A stretch of 64,000 nucleotides of DNA, from assembly GCA_015075445.1 (NCBI GenBank), contig JABTUJ010000002.1, positions 248,001-312,000 on the forward strand, written 5' to 3'. The stretch comes from Verrucomicrobiales bacterium (GTDB lineage: Bacteria; Verrucomicrobiota; Verrucomicrobiia; Limisphaerales; J093). This document shows, piece by piece, positions 16,401-25,716 of the stretch (positions are counted from its first letter, which is position 1; the number at the start of each line of letters is the position of its first letter). The translations under genes were made by a program, and so were the position numbers. Below the pieces are notes generated by a model that searched no databases, was not told the DNA's origin, and worked only from the letters and a program-made list of their open reading frames with translations.

Positions 16401-19377
16401 ACACCCGGATCCTCGGTCCGCTCACCCTCGCGCCCGGCGCGGGCACGAACTTCAGCGGCAGTTACACGGCCCCGCTGGGTGCCTGCTCCGTCACGGATAC
16501 GCTGACTGCCACCGGTGCCAACAAATGCACCGGCGAGCCCGTGACGCACTTCGTGACCGTGACCTGCCCGATCAACACCGCCCCGCAGATCGCGGTGACC
16601 CTCGCGTGTCCGACGACGCCAACCGCCACCGGGGGGCTGATCACTTATACCGGCACCGTGCGCAACCCCGGGAACGTCGCGCTGAATGATGTGACCGTCG
16701 TCAGCGACCGGGCGGTGCCGAACACAGTCCTGACCGTGCCGAGCCTCGCGCCCGGCGCGTCCGCGAACTTCACCGCCAGCTTCACCGCGCCCGCCGACGC
16801 CTGCTCTGTCAGCAGCACGGTGACGGCCAGCGGCAGCGACGCCTGCTCCGCGATCCGCGTGAGCGACACCGCGTCGGCCACCTGCGGGCTCACCACGGCG
16901 CCGTCCATCGCGGTCACGCAGGAGTGTCCCACCACGACCGCCAGCCCGGACGGGCTCGCCCAGTTCACGGGCACGGTGAGGAATACCGGCAACATCACGT
17001 TGACCAACGTGAACGTGGTCCGGGGCACACCAACCCCAGTGCCCCCGACAACCGCCGGGCTGCGAGGTTACTGGGCGCTGGATGAGGCCTCCGGTTCCGT
17101 CGCCCTGGATGGTTCCGGCGCCTCCCGCCACGGCACCATCATCGGCGCGACGCGCGTCCCCGGCCTCTCCGGCGGCGCCCTCAGTTTCGACGGCACCGGA
17201 TCCTCGGTCGTGATTCCCAACTCGTCCGCCCTGAACTTCTCCGGCCAGATCACCATGTCGGCCTGGGTGCGGCCGCAGTCCACCGCGGGCAAGCAGAACG
17301 TCCTCGCCCATGGCTACACCCTCACCCCCGCGCGCTCCGTGTACCTCCGCATCAACGAGGGCCACTACGAGGCGGGGTCGCAGGACGGAGCGTCGCTCGC
17401 CGCCTCGGCGCCCATGCCACCCGGGGACCTCGGAACCTGGGTGCACCTCGCCGGCGTCTATGACGGCTCCGCCTGGATCATCTACCGCAACGGCGTGGCC
17501 CTGAACACGCTCACCACCGGGGTCGGTGCGGTCCCGGTGGATCTGGCCTGGGCCATCGGGGCCCGCGCCGGCGCCACCGACCGCAACTTCACGGGGGTGA
17601 TCGACGAGGTCCGGCTCTACAACCGCGCCCTGACCGCGGCGGAAATCGCCGTGCTCGCGGCAGCCAATCCGGTTCCGGACACGGGCGAGCCCGTGTTCAC
17701 CGTCGCCACGCTGGCGCCGGGCGCGAGCGCCAACTACAGCTACAGCCAGCCCGTGCCCGCCAACGGCGCGTGCTCCTTCACTTCCACGGTGACGGCCAGC
17801 GGGAGTGACCCGTGCACCGGGGCCCGCGTCACCGCGAACACGTCCTCGACCTGTCCGCTGCTGACCAGTCCGGGCATCACCGTGACCCAAACCTGCCCCG
17901 AGAATCCGGTCAGCCCGGGCGAAATCCTCACCTACACCGGCACCGTCCGTAACACCGGCAACATCACGTTGACCGACATCGTCGTGGTCAACAATCAACC
18001 CGCGGCGAACACCGTGATCTTCACCGCCGCCAGCCTGGCACCCGGCGCCACGGCCAACTTCACGGGCAGCTATACAGTGCCCCTGAACTGCTGCGTGAGC
18101 TCGAGCACCGTCAGCGCCACCGGCAAGGATCTCTGCACCGGCACCCCGGTGACCGACACGTTCACCGCCACGTGCACCGCGCTGACCAGGCCGCGGATCG
18201 TTGTCACCAAGGAGTGCCCGCCCACCGCGGTGCAACCGGGCGAGGTGCTGCACTACCGCGGCACCGTCAGCAACGCCGGCAATATCACCCTGGTCGAGGT
18301 CACCGTCGAGAACACCCAGCCCAGCGCCGGTGCGCCCGTCTGGGGACCGATCACCCTGGCGCCCGGTGAAACCGTCAGTTACTTCGCGTCCTACGTCGTC
18401 GCGCCCGATTTCTGCGGCACCGACACGGTGACAGCCCGGGGCCTGGACGCCTGCACCTTCGCGCCCGTGGAGCACAGCGTGACGACCACCTGTCCCATCG
18501 TGACCACCCCGCGCATTCACGTCACCAAGCAATGTCCGCCGGAACCCACGCCGCACCTGGGCGTCCTGGTCTTCACCGGCACGGTCAGCAACCCGGGCAA
18601 CGTCACCCTGACCAATGTCTTCGTGGTGAACAACCAGCCCACCAACAACACGCCCGTCCTCGGACCGATCACGCTCGCGCCGGGCGACTCCGTCAACTTC
18701 GCGGGCAGCTACCGCACGCCGGAGTACTGCTGCCAGATCGTCGACACCCTCACCGCCCGCGGCCAGGCCCGTTGCTCCGGCGAGCAAGTCGTCGCGACGG
18801 CCACCGCCATCTGTCCGTTGCTCAACACCCCGCGCATCTCCGTGACCAAGGAGTGCCCCACGACCTCGGTGCCGGTGGGCGGCCACTTCGTCTTCAGCGG
18901 CTCCGTGAGCAACTCGGGCGACACGATTCTGACGAACGTGTTTGTGGTCAGCAGCCAGCCCAACCCCAACACCCCGCTGCTGGGGCCCATCGAGCTGGCA
19001 CCGGTGAGACGCAACGGTTCAGCGGCAGCTACACGGTCACCGCCGGTTCCGACCCCGAGACCGACACCGTCACGGCGCACGGCATGAACACCTGCACGGG
19101 AACCACCACCACCGCGACGGCCAATTGTTTCGGGCCGGTGGGCGGGACGGCGACCGGGCCAAGCATCATGTCGGTCACCGTGGCCGATGGCATCGCGACG
19201 ATCTCCTGGGCCGCCACCCCGGGGACCGTTTATGTGCTGCAGGGCAAGTCGGACTTGCACGGGGGCAACTGGATCAACCTGGCCGGCGAGGTCACCGCCA
19301 ACGGGACCACGGCCTCGCAGAGCGACGCTGTGGACGCCCGCGGGCAATGTTTCTACCGGGTCATGGTCGTCCGGTGA
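13451..19377 (+). CDS. Giant secreted Ig-like/DUF11-type repeat protein with nested LamG domain (frameshifted near 19003)
   Basis: Read with one base restored at about 19003, the product is ~1975 residues. Residues ~38-60 form a long-leader signal/anchor (VWVAGFLALLLWLLHSMPAARAQ). Then come 14 units of ~95 residues, each with a V-T-x-x-CP opening, TGTVRNTGNVTLTNV, TLAPGASANFTGSY and paired later Cys. They are DUF11/CARDB-like adhesion domains, probably disulphide-stabilised. Unit 10 is interrupted by a LamG/concanavalin-like domain (about residues 1200-1410, LRGYWALDEASG...GVIDEVRLYNRALTAAEI). In the last unit the frame breaks: ELAP is followed by VRRNGS and a stop at 19087, whereas reading -1 gives ELAPGETQRFSGSYTV and a terminal WAATPGTVYVLQG...CFYRVMVV module ending at 19377. 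ATG 13451 is chosen, with 13367 possible. Role: probable surface adhesin or stalk. Confidence 0.8.
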
Positions 19378-19409
19378 CGGTCGAGCCGGCGCAGGACCAC
19401 GCCATCATC

Positions 19410-20426
19410 ATGAAAGACGCACTTGCAGCCGCCACCCTCTGGACGGGGGTGCTGTGCACCTCCGCGCTGGGCGCGGGCACCCCCAGACTCCAGTTTGACC
19501 AGACGGTTTACGACTTCGGCAAGACCGCTCAGGTCGCCACCGTCTCCGGCGTCTTCAGGTTCCAGAACGTCGGCGACGACCTCCTCAGACTCGAGCCGCC
19601 CGAGGCGTCGTGTGGTTGCACGGCCGTCGAGCTGAAGCCGGGCGTCCTTCCGCCCGGGGAAACGGGCGAGTTGCGCTTCACCCTGCACCTGGGCCAGGTC
19701 AAGGCCCAGTTCGACAAGCGCATCACGGTGCGATCGAACGATCCTGAAACACCCGAGGTGGTGCTTGCCATCAAGGCGGATTACACGCCGCTCTACGACA
19801 TCCAGCCGATGATCCTCGCCGCCGAGCTGGCGTTCGGCGTGAACGCGACCACCCAGTTCACCACCATCCGCCGCACCGACGGTAAGCCGCTCGGGCTCGC
19901 GCGGCTCGCGCCCTCCCAGCCCTGGATCAACGCGACGGTGGAGCCGGGTGCCACGGCGGATCCGGGGACCGCGCGCCTTCGCGTCGTCATTCAACGCGAT
20001 GGACAACCGCGTCGGTTCCATGAGTTCGTCCACGTCTATGCCACCGGACAGACGAACGTGCCCGTCTCGATCATCTCCCTCCCCGGCCAGTTCGTGGGCG
20101 AACTCTCGGTCAGTCCCGAATCGCTCTACTGGAGCGTCACCCACGACGCGACGGTGGCGGCGGATCGCCCGGAGGCGCGGGCAACGCGGCGGGTGGCGAT
20201 TCGCTCGAGCGACGGCCGGAAGATCGCGTTGAAGAATCCCCGGAGCACGGTCCAGGGCCTGAAGGTCACGCTGGTGCCCAACGAGGCGGACCGGGGCTAC
20301 GAACTGGTCGCCCGCCTCGAGGAGGTGCCGGCCAGCAGCGTCAGCGGCAAGGTGTCCTTTGAGACCTCGGTGGCCGCACAGCCCGTGATGGAGGTGCCGG
20401 TCATCGTCCACGTGTCCCGTCAGTGA
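19410..20426 (+). CDS. Secreted DUF1573 (ASH-like) domain protein
   Basis: A 338-residue exported protein with a short signal peptide (MKDALAAATLWTGVLCTSALGAG). The mature N-terminus shows the DUF1573 signature: F-x-x-T-V-x-D-F-G-K, FRFQNVGDDLLRLEPPEASCGCTAVEL, and LPPGETGELRFTLHLG...KRITVRSNDPETP. The Cys-Gly-Cys turn is characteristic of this Ig-like family, which often accompanies secreted structural proteins in Verrucomicrobiota, Planctomycetota and Bacteroidota. The second half has two more beta-sandwich-like stretches without clear identity. It begins 32 nt after the repaired end of the giant repeat protein and is likely cotranscribed with it. Specific function unknown. Confidence 0.8.
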   Translation: MKDALAAATLWTGVLCTSALGAGTPRLQFDQTVYDFGKTAQVATVSGVFRFQNVGDDLLRLEPPEASCGCTAVELKPGVLPPGETGELRFTLHLGQVKAQFDKRITVRSNDPETPEVVLAIKADYTPLYDIQPMILAAELAFGVNATTQFTTIRRTDGKPLGLARLAPSQPWINATVEPGATADPGTARLRVVIQRDGQPRRFHEFVHVYATGQTNVPVSIISLPGQFVGELSVSPESLYWSVTHDATVAADRPEARATRRVAIRSSDGRKIALKNPRSTVQGLKVTLVPNEADRGYELVARLEEVPASSVSGKVSFETSVAAQPVMEVPVIVHVSRQ

Positions 20427-20463
20427 GGGCCTGGCCCAGCGCCCCGGCGTCCACAAGGGATGT

Positions 20464-20685
20464 TCAACCCAGCAAACCGTACACGAGGATCTGGACGACG
20501 CAGATCAAGGCGGCCCAGAACCGCAGGTTCTCCCACCAGGGCACGGGCCGGCTGGGTTGGTCGCGGAGTGTCTTGGGCAGCCAGATGATCCCAGCGAGCA
20601 CCAGCACGTATACCCCCACAAAGGCGGCTTGACCCGCGGATACGGTGAGCGCCGCCGCCAAGGGTTCGATCCCGGAGGAATTCAT
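20464..20685 (-). CDS. Small two-helix membrane protein next to SSS transporter
   Basis: A 73-residue protein with two predicted transmembrane helices (about residues 20-37 and 56-72), separated by a basic/proline loop KTLRDQPSRPVPWWEN. Its ATG overlaps the TGA of the sodium:solute symporter gene (20682-20685), so it is almost certainly translated by coupling and may be an accessory subunit. Small proteins of this kind follow SSS transporters in several Verrucomicrobiota and Planctomycetota. A longer in-frame ORF reaching 21096 exists but only as an overlap with the transporter. Function not known. Confidence 0.72.
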   Translation of the reverse strand: MNSSGIEPLAAALTVSAGQAAFVGVYVLVLAGIIWLPKTLRDQPSRPVPWWENLRFWAALICVVQILVYGLLG

Positions 20686-22220
20686 GGCGGGGTCTCCTCC
20701 CGCACGGGCAGCCAGCAAACCAAGCCCCGCAACCGGGCTTCGCTGTACGGTGTCGTGGCCAGGCTCACCAGCAGCGTGACGCCCAGGGCCGCCACGAACG
20801 ACCACCACGCCGTCCACAGGAACGGGATCCCCCCCGCGATCCCCAGCAGTTTCTCCGCACCGTTCAGGACGACCGCCGTGGCCACGCCAGCCAACATGCC
20901 CGCCAGACCGCCCCACTGCGTGGCCCGTCGTGTCAGCATGCCCAGCAACAGCAGAGCCAGCAGCGGCCCTTGGAAGAAGGTGAGGAAGGTCTGGAACGCC
21001 TCGAAGACGGTGCCGAACTGCGTCTTGATCGGATAGCTGAGCAGACCCCCACCCACCAGCAACCCCGCCACCAGCCACCGACCCAACCGAAGGCACTGCG
21101 CGTCCGTGGCGTGACGGTTCACAAACGGCCGGTACAGATCAGTGACCACGAGCGTGCTGGCCGAGTTTACGTACGAGTCCAGGTTGGACAGCACCCCGGC
21201 CAGAAACGCGCCGATCACAAGGCCCAGCACCCCGGTCGGCAACAGGTGCGTCAGCAGCATCGGCAGGACCCGGTTCCCGTCGAAATCCTTCCCCGGTGGA
21301 CCCAGTTGCTCGGCCAGCAAGGCCAGCGCGATCATGCCGGGCAAAACCAGCAGGACGGGAAACACCAGCTTGATCGCTGCGCAGAACACGTAGGACGCAC
21401 GCGCCTCGTTCTGGCTGCGCGTACCCAGCGTGCGTTGCACGATGGCCTGGTTGCCGATCCAGTAGGCCGGCCCCAGCACGAAGCCCAAACCCAACAGCAC
21501 CGCCGGCCACGGATAGACGGGGTGATCCGCCGGTGGCAGGAGTTGGAAGTGATGCTGCGTCCACTCGAGCGCCCCCACCGAGGCTTTGAGCCCCGCGATC
21601 CCGCCCACCTTCACCAAGCCCAGGACACAGATCAACGTCGCCCCCACCACCAGAACCACACAGGACACGGCATCCGTGAAGACGACGGCCTTCAACCCGC
21701 CCAGCGTGGTGTAGAGTCCTACCGCCACCACACACAGCCCCACCGAGAACCAGAAGGGCCAGCCCAGCATCACCTCGAACATCGCCGCCGCGCTCACGAA
21801 GATCGTCCCGAGCGTGGCCGTCATGAAGCATACCCAGATCACCGCGAAGCTGGCGCGCACGGCCAGGTTGTAGCGTCGACCCAGGTACTCCGGCACCGTG
21901 TACACCCCGGCGATCCAGAAGAAGGGCATAAAGAGAAACGCCGCCAGCAGCACCGGGAAGATGCAGCCGATGAAATCGTAGTTCATCATCACCAGCCCGT
22001 AGCGGTAAGCGTCGCCGGCCACCCCGATCATGTCCTTGGCGCCGATGTCCGAGACCACCAGCGACATGCCCACCGCCCACCACGGCAGCGACTTCCCGGC
22101 CAGGAAGAAATCCCGGCTCGTCCGAATGCCCCGGCCCAGCCACAGTCCCAGGGCCACGATGCCCACCAGGTACAGCAGCACCAGGCCCACATCCAGCGGC
22201 TGAAGTCGCAGTGTTCCCAT
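20682..22220 (-). CDS. Sodium:solute symporter (SSS/SGLT family)
   Basis: A 512-residue inner-membrane transporter with about 13-14 hydrophobic helices. Family hallmarks are visible: GRGIRTSRDFFLAGKSLPWWAVGMSLVVSDIGAKDMIGVAG in the first two helices, PEYLGRRYN, YTTLGGLKAVVFTDAV, and the late segment GVLSNLDSYVNSASTLVVTDLYRPF, which holds sodium-site residues. The start at 22220 (MGTLRLQPLDVGLVLLYL) is chosen over 22403, because the upstream 61 residues are low-complexity and the transporter begins naturally here. It is divergent from a glycoside hydrolase and oxidoreductase pair, so a sugar or sugar derivative is the likely sodium-coupled substrate; this is inference. Confidence 0.9.
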   Translation of the reverse strand: MGTLRLQPLDVGLVLLYLVGIVALGLWLGRGIRTSRDFFLAGKSLPWWAVGMSLVVSDIGAKDMIGVAGDAYRYGLVMMNYDFIGCIFPVLLAAFLFMPFFWIAGVYTVPEYLGRRYNLAVRASFAVIWVCFMTATLGTIFVSAAAMFEVMLGWPFWFSVGLCVVAVGLYTTLGGLKAVVFTDAVSCVVLVVGATLICVLGLVKVGGIAGLKASVGALEWTQHHFQLLPPADHPVYPWPAVLLGLGFVLGPAYWIGNQAIVQRTLGTRSQNEARASYVFCAAIKLVFPVLLVLPGMIALALLAEQLGPPGKDFDGNRVLPMLLTHLLPTGVLGLVIGAFLAGVLSNLDSYVNSASTLVVTDLYRPFVNRHATDAQCLRLGRWLVAGLLVGGGLLSYPIKTQFGTVFEAFQTFLTFFQGPLLALLLLGMLTRRATQWGGLAGMLAGVATAVVLNGAEKLLGIAGGIPFLWTAWWSFVAALGVTLLVSLATTPYSEARLRGLVCWLPVREETPP

Positions 22221-22508
22221 GACGGAGGCTTGCGCGCGTGTTCGGATTGCCGGACCGGAGGATGGCAGTTCGGCTCGCGCCAACGCAACCCCCGAATCCC
22301 CTGACGCCCCCGAATCCCGTCGCTGCCCACCCGTAAGCTCGGCTCCCTTGTGCTGACCGGCAGCTCCGGCTCGCGTCCGCCCGCGCGCCCCACGCGAGCG
22401 CAAATCTTAATTCTTAAGGGCTGACCCCGCCGGCTTGACGGCGCGGCCCCGATCTCCCTTACTCAGCGCCAACACTCGTTCCGTCCGACTGGTTACCGGC
22501 TGCCTTGC
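22221..22508. other. Divergent intergenic region, no gene
   Basis: This 288-nt gap separates the divergent transporter and glycoside hydrolase genes and must hold both promoters. The only AT-rich patch is near 22401-22420, containing the inverted pair CTTAA-TTC-TTAAG (22406-22418). I see no convincing -35/-10 pair, RNA gene or ORF. Confidence 0.4.
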
Positions 22509-24158
22509 ATGAAACCGCACCTTTACCTGCTGCTGCTCCTCGGTCTGGCCCTGCCCGCCGCTGTCACCGGCGCCACCACCGCCACTATCGAGGCCAACCG
22601 CGTTGCGGAGTGGAGCTTTGAGTCCTCCAAGGACTACGCCGACCCCTTCCGGCACGTAACCCTGGACGCCTTGTTCACGACACCGGATGGCCGGATGCTG
22701 CGTGTCCCCGCCTTCTGGGCCGGCGGCAAAGCCTGGCGGGTCCGCTACGCCTCGCCCACCCCGGGAACGCACTCGTTCCGGACCGAATGCAGCGACCCGG
22801 CCAATCCCGGGCTGCACGGCATCACCGGCACGCTCGAGGTCACGCCTTACACGGGCAGCAATCCCCTCCTCCAGCACGGCCCGCCGCGCGTCGCTTCCGA
22901 CCGTCGTCACTTCGCGCACGCCGATGGCACGCCATTCTTCTGGCTGGGCGACACGTGGTGGATGGGCCTGGCCAAGCGCCTCGAATGGCCGGCGGACTTC
23001 CAGGAACTCGCGGCCGACCGTGCTGCCAAGGGGTTCACCGTCATCCAGATCGTGGCCGGCCTTTACCCCGATCAGGCCGCGTTTGACGACCGCGCGCTCG
23101 GCGACGGCGGATTCGCCTGGGAAAGGCTGTACACCCGGATCCGACCCGAGTACTTCGATGCGGCCGACCGTCGCATCCAGCATCTGGTGGAAGAGGGCCT
23201 CGTGCCGTGCGTCGTCGGCGCCTGGGGCTACCACCTGCCGTGGCTGGGCACCGAGAACATGAAGCAGCACTGGCGGTACCTGGTCGCGCGCTGGGCCGCC
23301 CTCCCGGTCGTCTGGGTCGCCGCCGGCGAACAGGCCATGCCATGGTACAACTCGGGCAACAAGGAGACCGAAACCCAGCAACTGCGCCGCGAATGGACCG
23401 AGGTGATCCGGTTCCTGCGCGCCACTGACCCCTTCCATCGCCTGATCACGACCCACCCGCGCAGCCATGCCCGCGATGAGGTGCTCGATCCCACCTTGCT
23501 GGATTTCGAGATGCAGCAGACCGGTCATGGCAGCCCCACCGCCCAGCACGCCGCCCGGGCTACCGAGGCCTGGAACCGCCCGCCGCGGATGCCGGTGTTA
23601 TCGGGCGAATCCCGGTACGAAGCCCTCGAAATCCGGCCGACCCTCGGGGCGAAAGAGGCGCGCGAGGCGTTCTGGGCCCACCTGCTGAACAGCGGCTGCG
23701 CCGGCCATACCTACGGGGCCAACGGCATCTGGCAGGTGAACCGCCCCGACCAGCGCTACGGCAAGTCACCGGGCGGCAACGATTGGGGCGGCACGCCTTG
23801 GCGCGAGGCCATGCGCTTGCCCGGCTCCACCCACCTGGCCCACGCGAAACGTTTCCTCCTCACGCTGCCGTGGCACGAAATGGCACCCGCTCCTGACCTC
23901 TTCACCGGCGCCATCGCCGCGGCCGCCACCGCTGACAGACGCTGCCTGCTGGCCCTCAGCACGGAAGGCCGCGGCGTGGTCGTGAACCTGGCGAACCTCC
24001 CCGACGCCGCCACCGCGCGCTGGGTTGACCCCACCAGCGGTGCCTTGCAGGCCGCGGGGGATTCCTCCTTTCCCAACACCGCCACCCACGAGTTCGCGCC
24101 GCCTGGCCGGAACGCCGCCGGCGACACCGACTGGGTCCTGCTACTCGAAGTGCCTTGA
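22509..24158 (+). CDS. Secreted apiosidase-like glycoside hydrolase (DUF5060/DUF4038)
   Basis: A 549-residue exported enzyme; signal peptide MKPHLYLLLLLGLALPAAVTG. Residues ~25-115 match the DUF5060 beta-sandwich (VAEWSFESSKDY...VTLDALFTTPDG, VRYASPTPGTHSFRTECSD). Residues ~130-440 form a DUF4038-type TIM barrel (HADGTPFFWLGDTWWMGLAKRLEW, FTVIQIVAGLYPD, VVWVAAGEQAMPWY, VLSGESRYE), the fold of apiosidase-like family GH140 and relatives. Glu residues in AAGEQ and LSGESRYE are candidates for acid/base and nucleophile. The final ~95 residues resemble the associated C-terminal beta domain. It probably trims branched plant or algal glycans. It lies 24 nt before the oxidoreductase gene. Confidence 0.82.
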   Translation: MKPHLYLLLLLGLALPAAVTGATTATIEANRVAEWSFESSKDYADPFRHVTLDALFTTPDGRMLRVPAFWAGGKAWRVRYASPTPGTHSFRTECSDPANPGLHGITGTLEVTPYTGSNPLLQHGPPRVASDRRHFAHADGTPFFWLGDTWWMGLAKRLEWPADFQELAADRAAKGFTVIQIVAGLYPDQAAFDDRALGDGGFAWERLYTRIRPEYFDAADRRIQHLVEEGLVPCVVGAWGYHLPWLGTENMKQHWRYLVARWAALPVVWVAAGEQAMPWYNSGNKETETQQLRREWTEVIRFLRATDPFHRLITTHPRSHARDEVLDPTLLDFEMQQTGHGSPTAQHAARATEAWNRPPRMPVLSGESRYEALEIRPTLGAKEAREAFWAHLLNSGCAGHTYGANGIWQVNRPDQRYGKSPGGNDWGGTPWREAMRLPGSTHLAHAKRFLLTLPWHEMAPAPDLFTGAIAAAATADRRCLLALSTEGRGVVVNLANLPDAATARWVDPTSGALQAAGDSSFPNTATHEFAPPGRNAAGDTDWVLLLEVP

Positions 24159-24182
24159 AACCAGTTCCCCGTGAACGCTGCC

Positions 24183-25367
24183 ATGAACGTCACCACCCCA
24201 ACTCCCGTCAGTCGCCGTCAGTTCAGCAAGTCCACCCTCGCCGCCGGGGCCGCATTGGCCTCCGGCGCCTTCACGGTGCGGGCCGTCGAAACGCCGTCCC
24301 GACGCATCCGCACGGGCGTGATCGGGTGTGGCAGTGTGTCCAACGCCTACCTGCCGGAGCTGACCCGGTGCCCGTTTGTCGAGGTGGTCAGCCTCTGCGA
24401 TATCAAGCCCGAACGCGCCCAACGACAGGCGGAACGGTTCCGCATTGGCCATCATTATCCGCATCTCGACGCCATGCTGGCCGGGGAGCCTTTCGACTTC
24501 CTCGTGGTTCTCACCGACATGCAGGTGCATGAGGGGATCAACCGCCGCGCCCTCGAGGCCGGCAAACATGTCTGGAGCGAGAAACCCATCGCCAACACGC
24601 TCGGGGCCGGCCAGGAGCTCCTGCGGTTGGCGCGCCAGAAGCAGGTCCGGCTCTGGGGCGCACCCATCACCGTCCAGAGCCCCCAGTTTGCCTTCATGGC
24701 CCGCACCCTCGCCGCCGGCAAGCTGGGCCGTGTCGCGGCGGCCCATGCCGACTACGGCCATGAAGGCCCGGACTGGTCGGCGTTCTTCTACGAGAAGCTC
24801 GGCGGTTCCATGCCGGACCTGGCCGTGTACAACCTCACGACGCTGACCGGCCTGCTCGGTCCCGTCCGCCACGTGACGGCGATGCTGAGCATCGTCACGC
24901 CGGAACGTACGGTGAGTGACAAGGGCCGCATCCAGGTGACGGAAGAGGACAACGCCATGGTCTTGATGGACCACGGCCACGGCGTGATCTCCCACGTCCA
25001 GTCCGGGTTCAACTACTTCAACCCGCACGGCCACGACGGCAGCGGGGAGCAGCGGCATACCCTCACGTTGGTGGGTTCGCGCGGATTCCTGGGGTTGGTC
25101 GGCTACGATTGGGCCCCCTTGGGCGTGGATCTGGCGACCGACGACGCCCCAAAGCTGAAGCGGCACGTGACCGACGCCCAGGGCTACGTCTGGCAGCAAG
25201 GCGCGGCGCTCGCCGCCGAATGCCTGGTGACCGGCAAGGAACTGCTCGCCACGCCGGAACACGCCCTGCACGTGCTCGAAATCATGACCGCGGCGCGCGA
25301 ATCCCAGGCCACGGGCCGGCGGGTGGCTATCACCTCGACGTTCGGTTGGCCGGTCGTGACGGTGTGA
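24183..25367 (+). CDS. Tat-exported Gfo/Idh/MocA family oxidoreductase
   Basis: A 394-residue NAD(P)-dependent oxidoreductase. The N-terminus SRRQFSKSTLAAGAALASGAF is a twin-arginine signal, so the folded, cofactor-bound enzyme would be exported to the periplasm. The Rossmann fold follows with TGVIGCGSVSNAYLPEL (dinucleotide loop) and VVSLCDIKPERA. The family motif is present as VWSEKPIAN (EKP, about residue 136), then the C-terminal alpha/beta domain used for sugar binding. Family members oxidise or epimerise sugars and often make 3-keto sugars, which links this gene with the DUF1080 enzymes at 7203 and 10257. ATG 24183 is preferred over GTG 24171. The stop codon TGA is joined directly to the heptanucleotide array. 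Confidence 0.88.
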   Translation: MNVTTPTPVSRRQFSKSTLAAGAALASGAFTVRAVETPSRRIRTGVIGCGSVSNAYLPELTRCPFVEVVSLCDIKPERAQRQAERFRIGHHYPHLDAMLAGEPFDFLVVLTDMQVHEGINRRALEAGKHVWSEKPIANTLGAGQELLRLARQKQVRLWGAPITVQSPQFAFMARTLAAGKLGRVAAAHADYGHEGPDWSAFFYEKLGGSMPDLAVYNLTTLTGLLGPVRHVTAMLSIVTPERTVSDKGRIQVTEEDNAMVLMDHGHGVISHVQSGFNYFNPHGHDGSGEQRHTLTLVGSRGFLGLVGYDWAPLGVDLATDDAPKLKRHVTDAQGYVWQQGAALAAECLVTGKELLATPEHALHVLEIMTAARESQATGRRVAITSTFGWPVVTV

Positions 25368-25505
25368 TTTGGGATTCGTGATTCGTGATCGGTGATTCGT
25401 GATCGGTGATTCGTGATCGGTGATTCGTGATCGGTGATTCGTGATTCGTGATCGGTGATTCGTGATTCGTGATCGGTGATTCGTGATTCGTGATTCGTGA
25501 TTCGT
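25366..25505 (+). repeat. 20-unit heptanucleotide tandem array (GATTCGT/GATCGGT)
   Basis: Exactly 140 bp, 20 units of 7 nt without a single length error. The first unit is GATTTGG, then a mixture of GATTCGT and GATCGGT in irregular order. The array begins within the stop codon of the oxidoreductase gene (TGA at 25365-25367). There are no spacers, so it is not a CRISPR. It shares the 7-nt period and TTCG core with arrays at 55147-55256 and 58936-59192. Confidence 0.95.
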
Positions 25506-25716
25506 GAACTGAAGGGTAGACTGAAAGACTTGACAGAGGGTGGGCTGGGTCGGGACGGTCGGTGGCATGAAACCGTTCCCAGTGTCCACCGATGGCAGCT
25601 CCACCACGGGGTACGAGATGACCTTGCCGGGAACCGCGAAGGTTTGGGGCGCCACTCGCTCTGCTCCCAGGCGGCTGATCCACCGCGTCGACGCGAGCGC
25701 GGAGGATGAGAGTCGA

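Noticed and set aside
13460..18886. Long open frames on the minus strand opposite the giant repeat protein (up to 927 codons)
   Set aside because: They mirror the plus-strand gene's GC-rich third positions, have repetitive Gly/Arg/Asp-rich translations and no recognisable domains; the plus strand has a signal peptide and clear repeats.
18991..19010. Programmed -1 frameshift in the giant repeat protein
   Set aside because: There is no X-XXY-YYZ slippery sequence, and a second gene (52748) shows the same simple one-G loss at CCGG, so sequencing error or mutation is more likely.
22406..22418. CTTAA-TTC-TTAAG as a terminator
   Set aside because: The stem is short and AT-only, lies upstream of both divergent genes and is not followed by a T-tract.
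25366..25505. Possible CRISPR array
   Set aside because: Units are 7 nt with no spacers, and no cas genes lie nearby.
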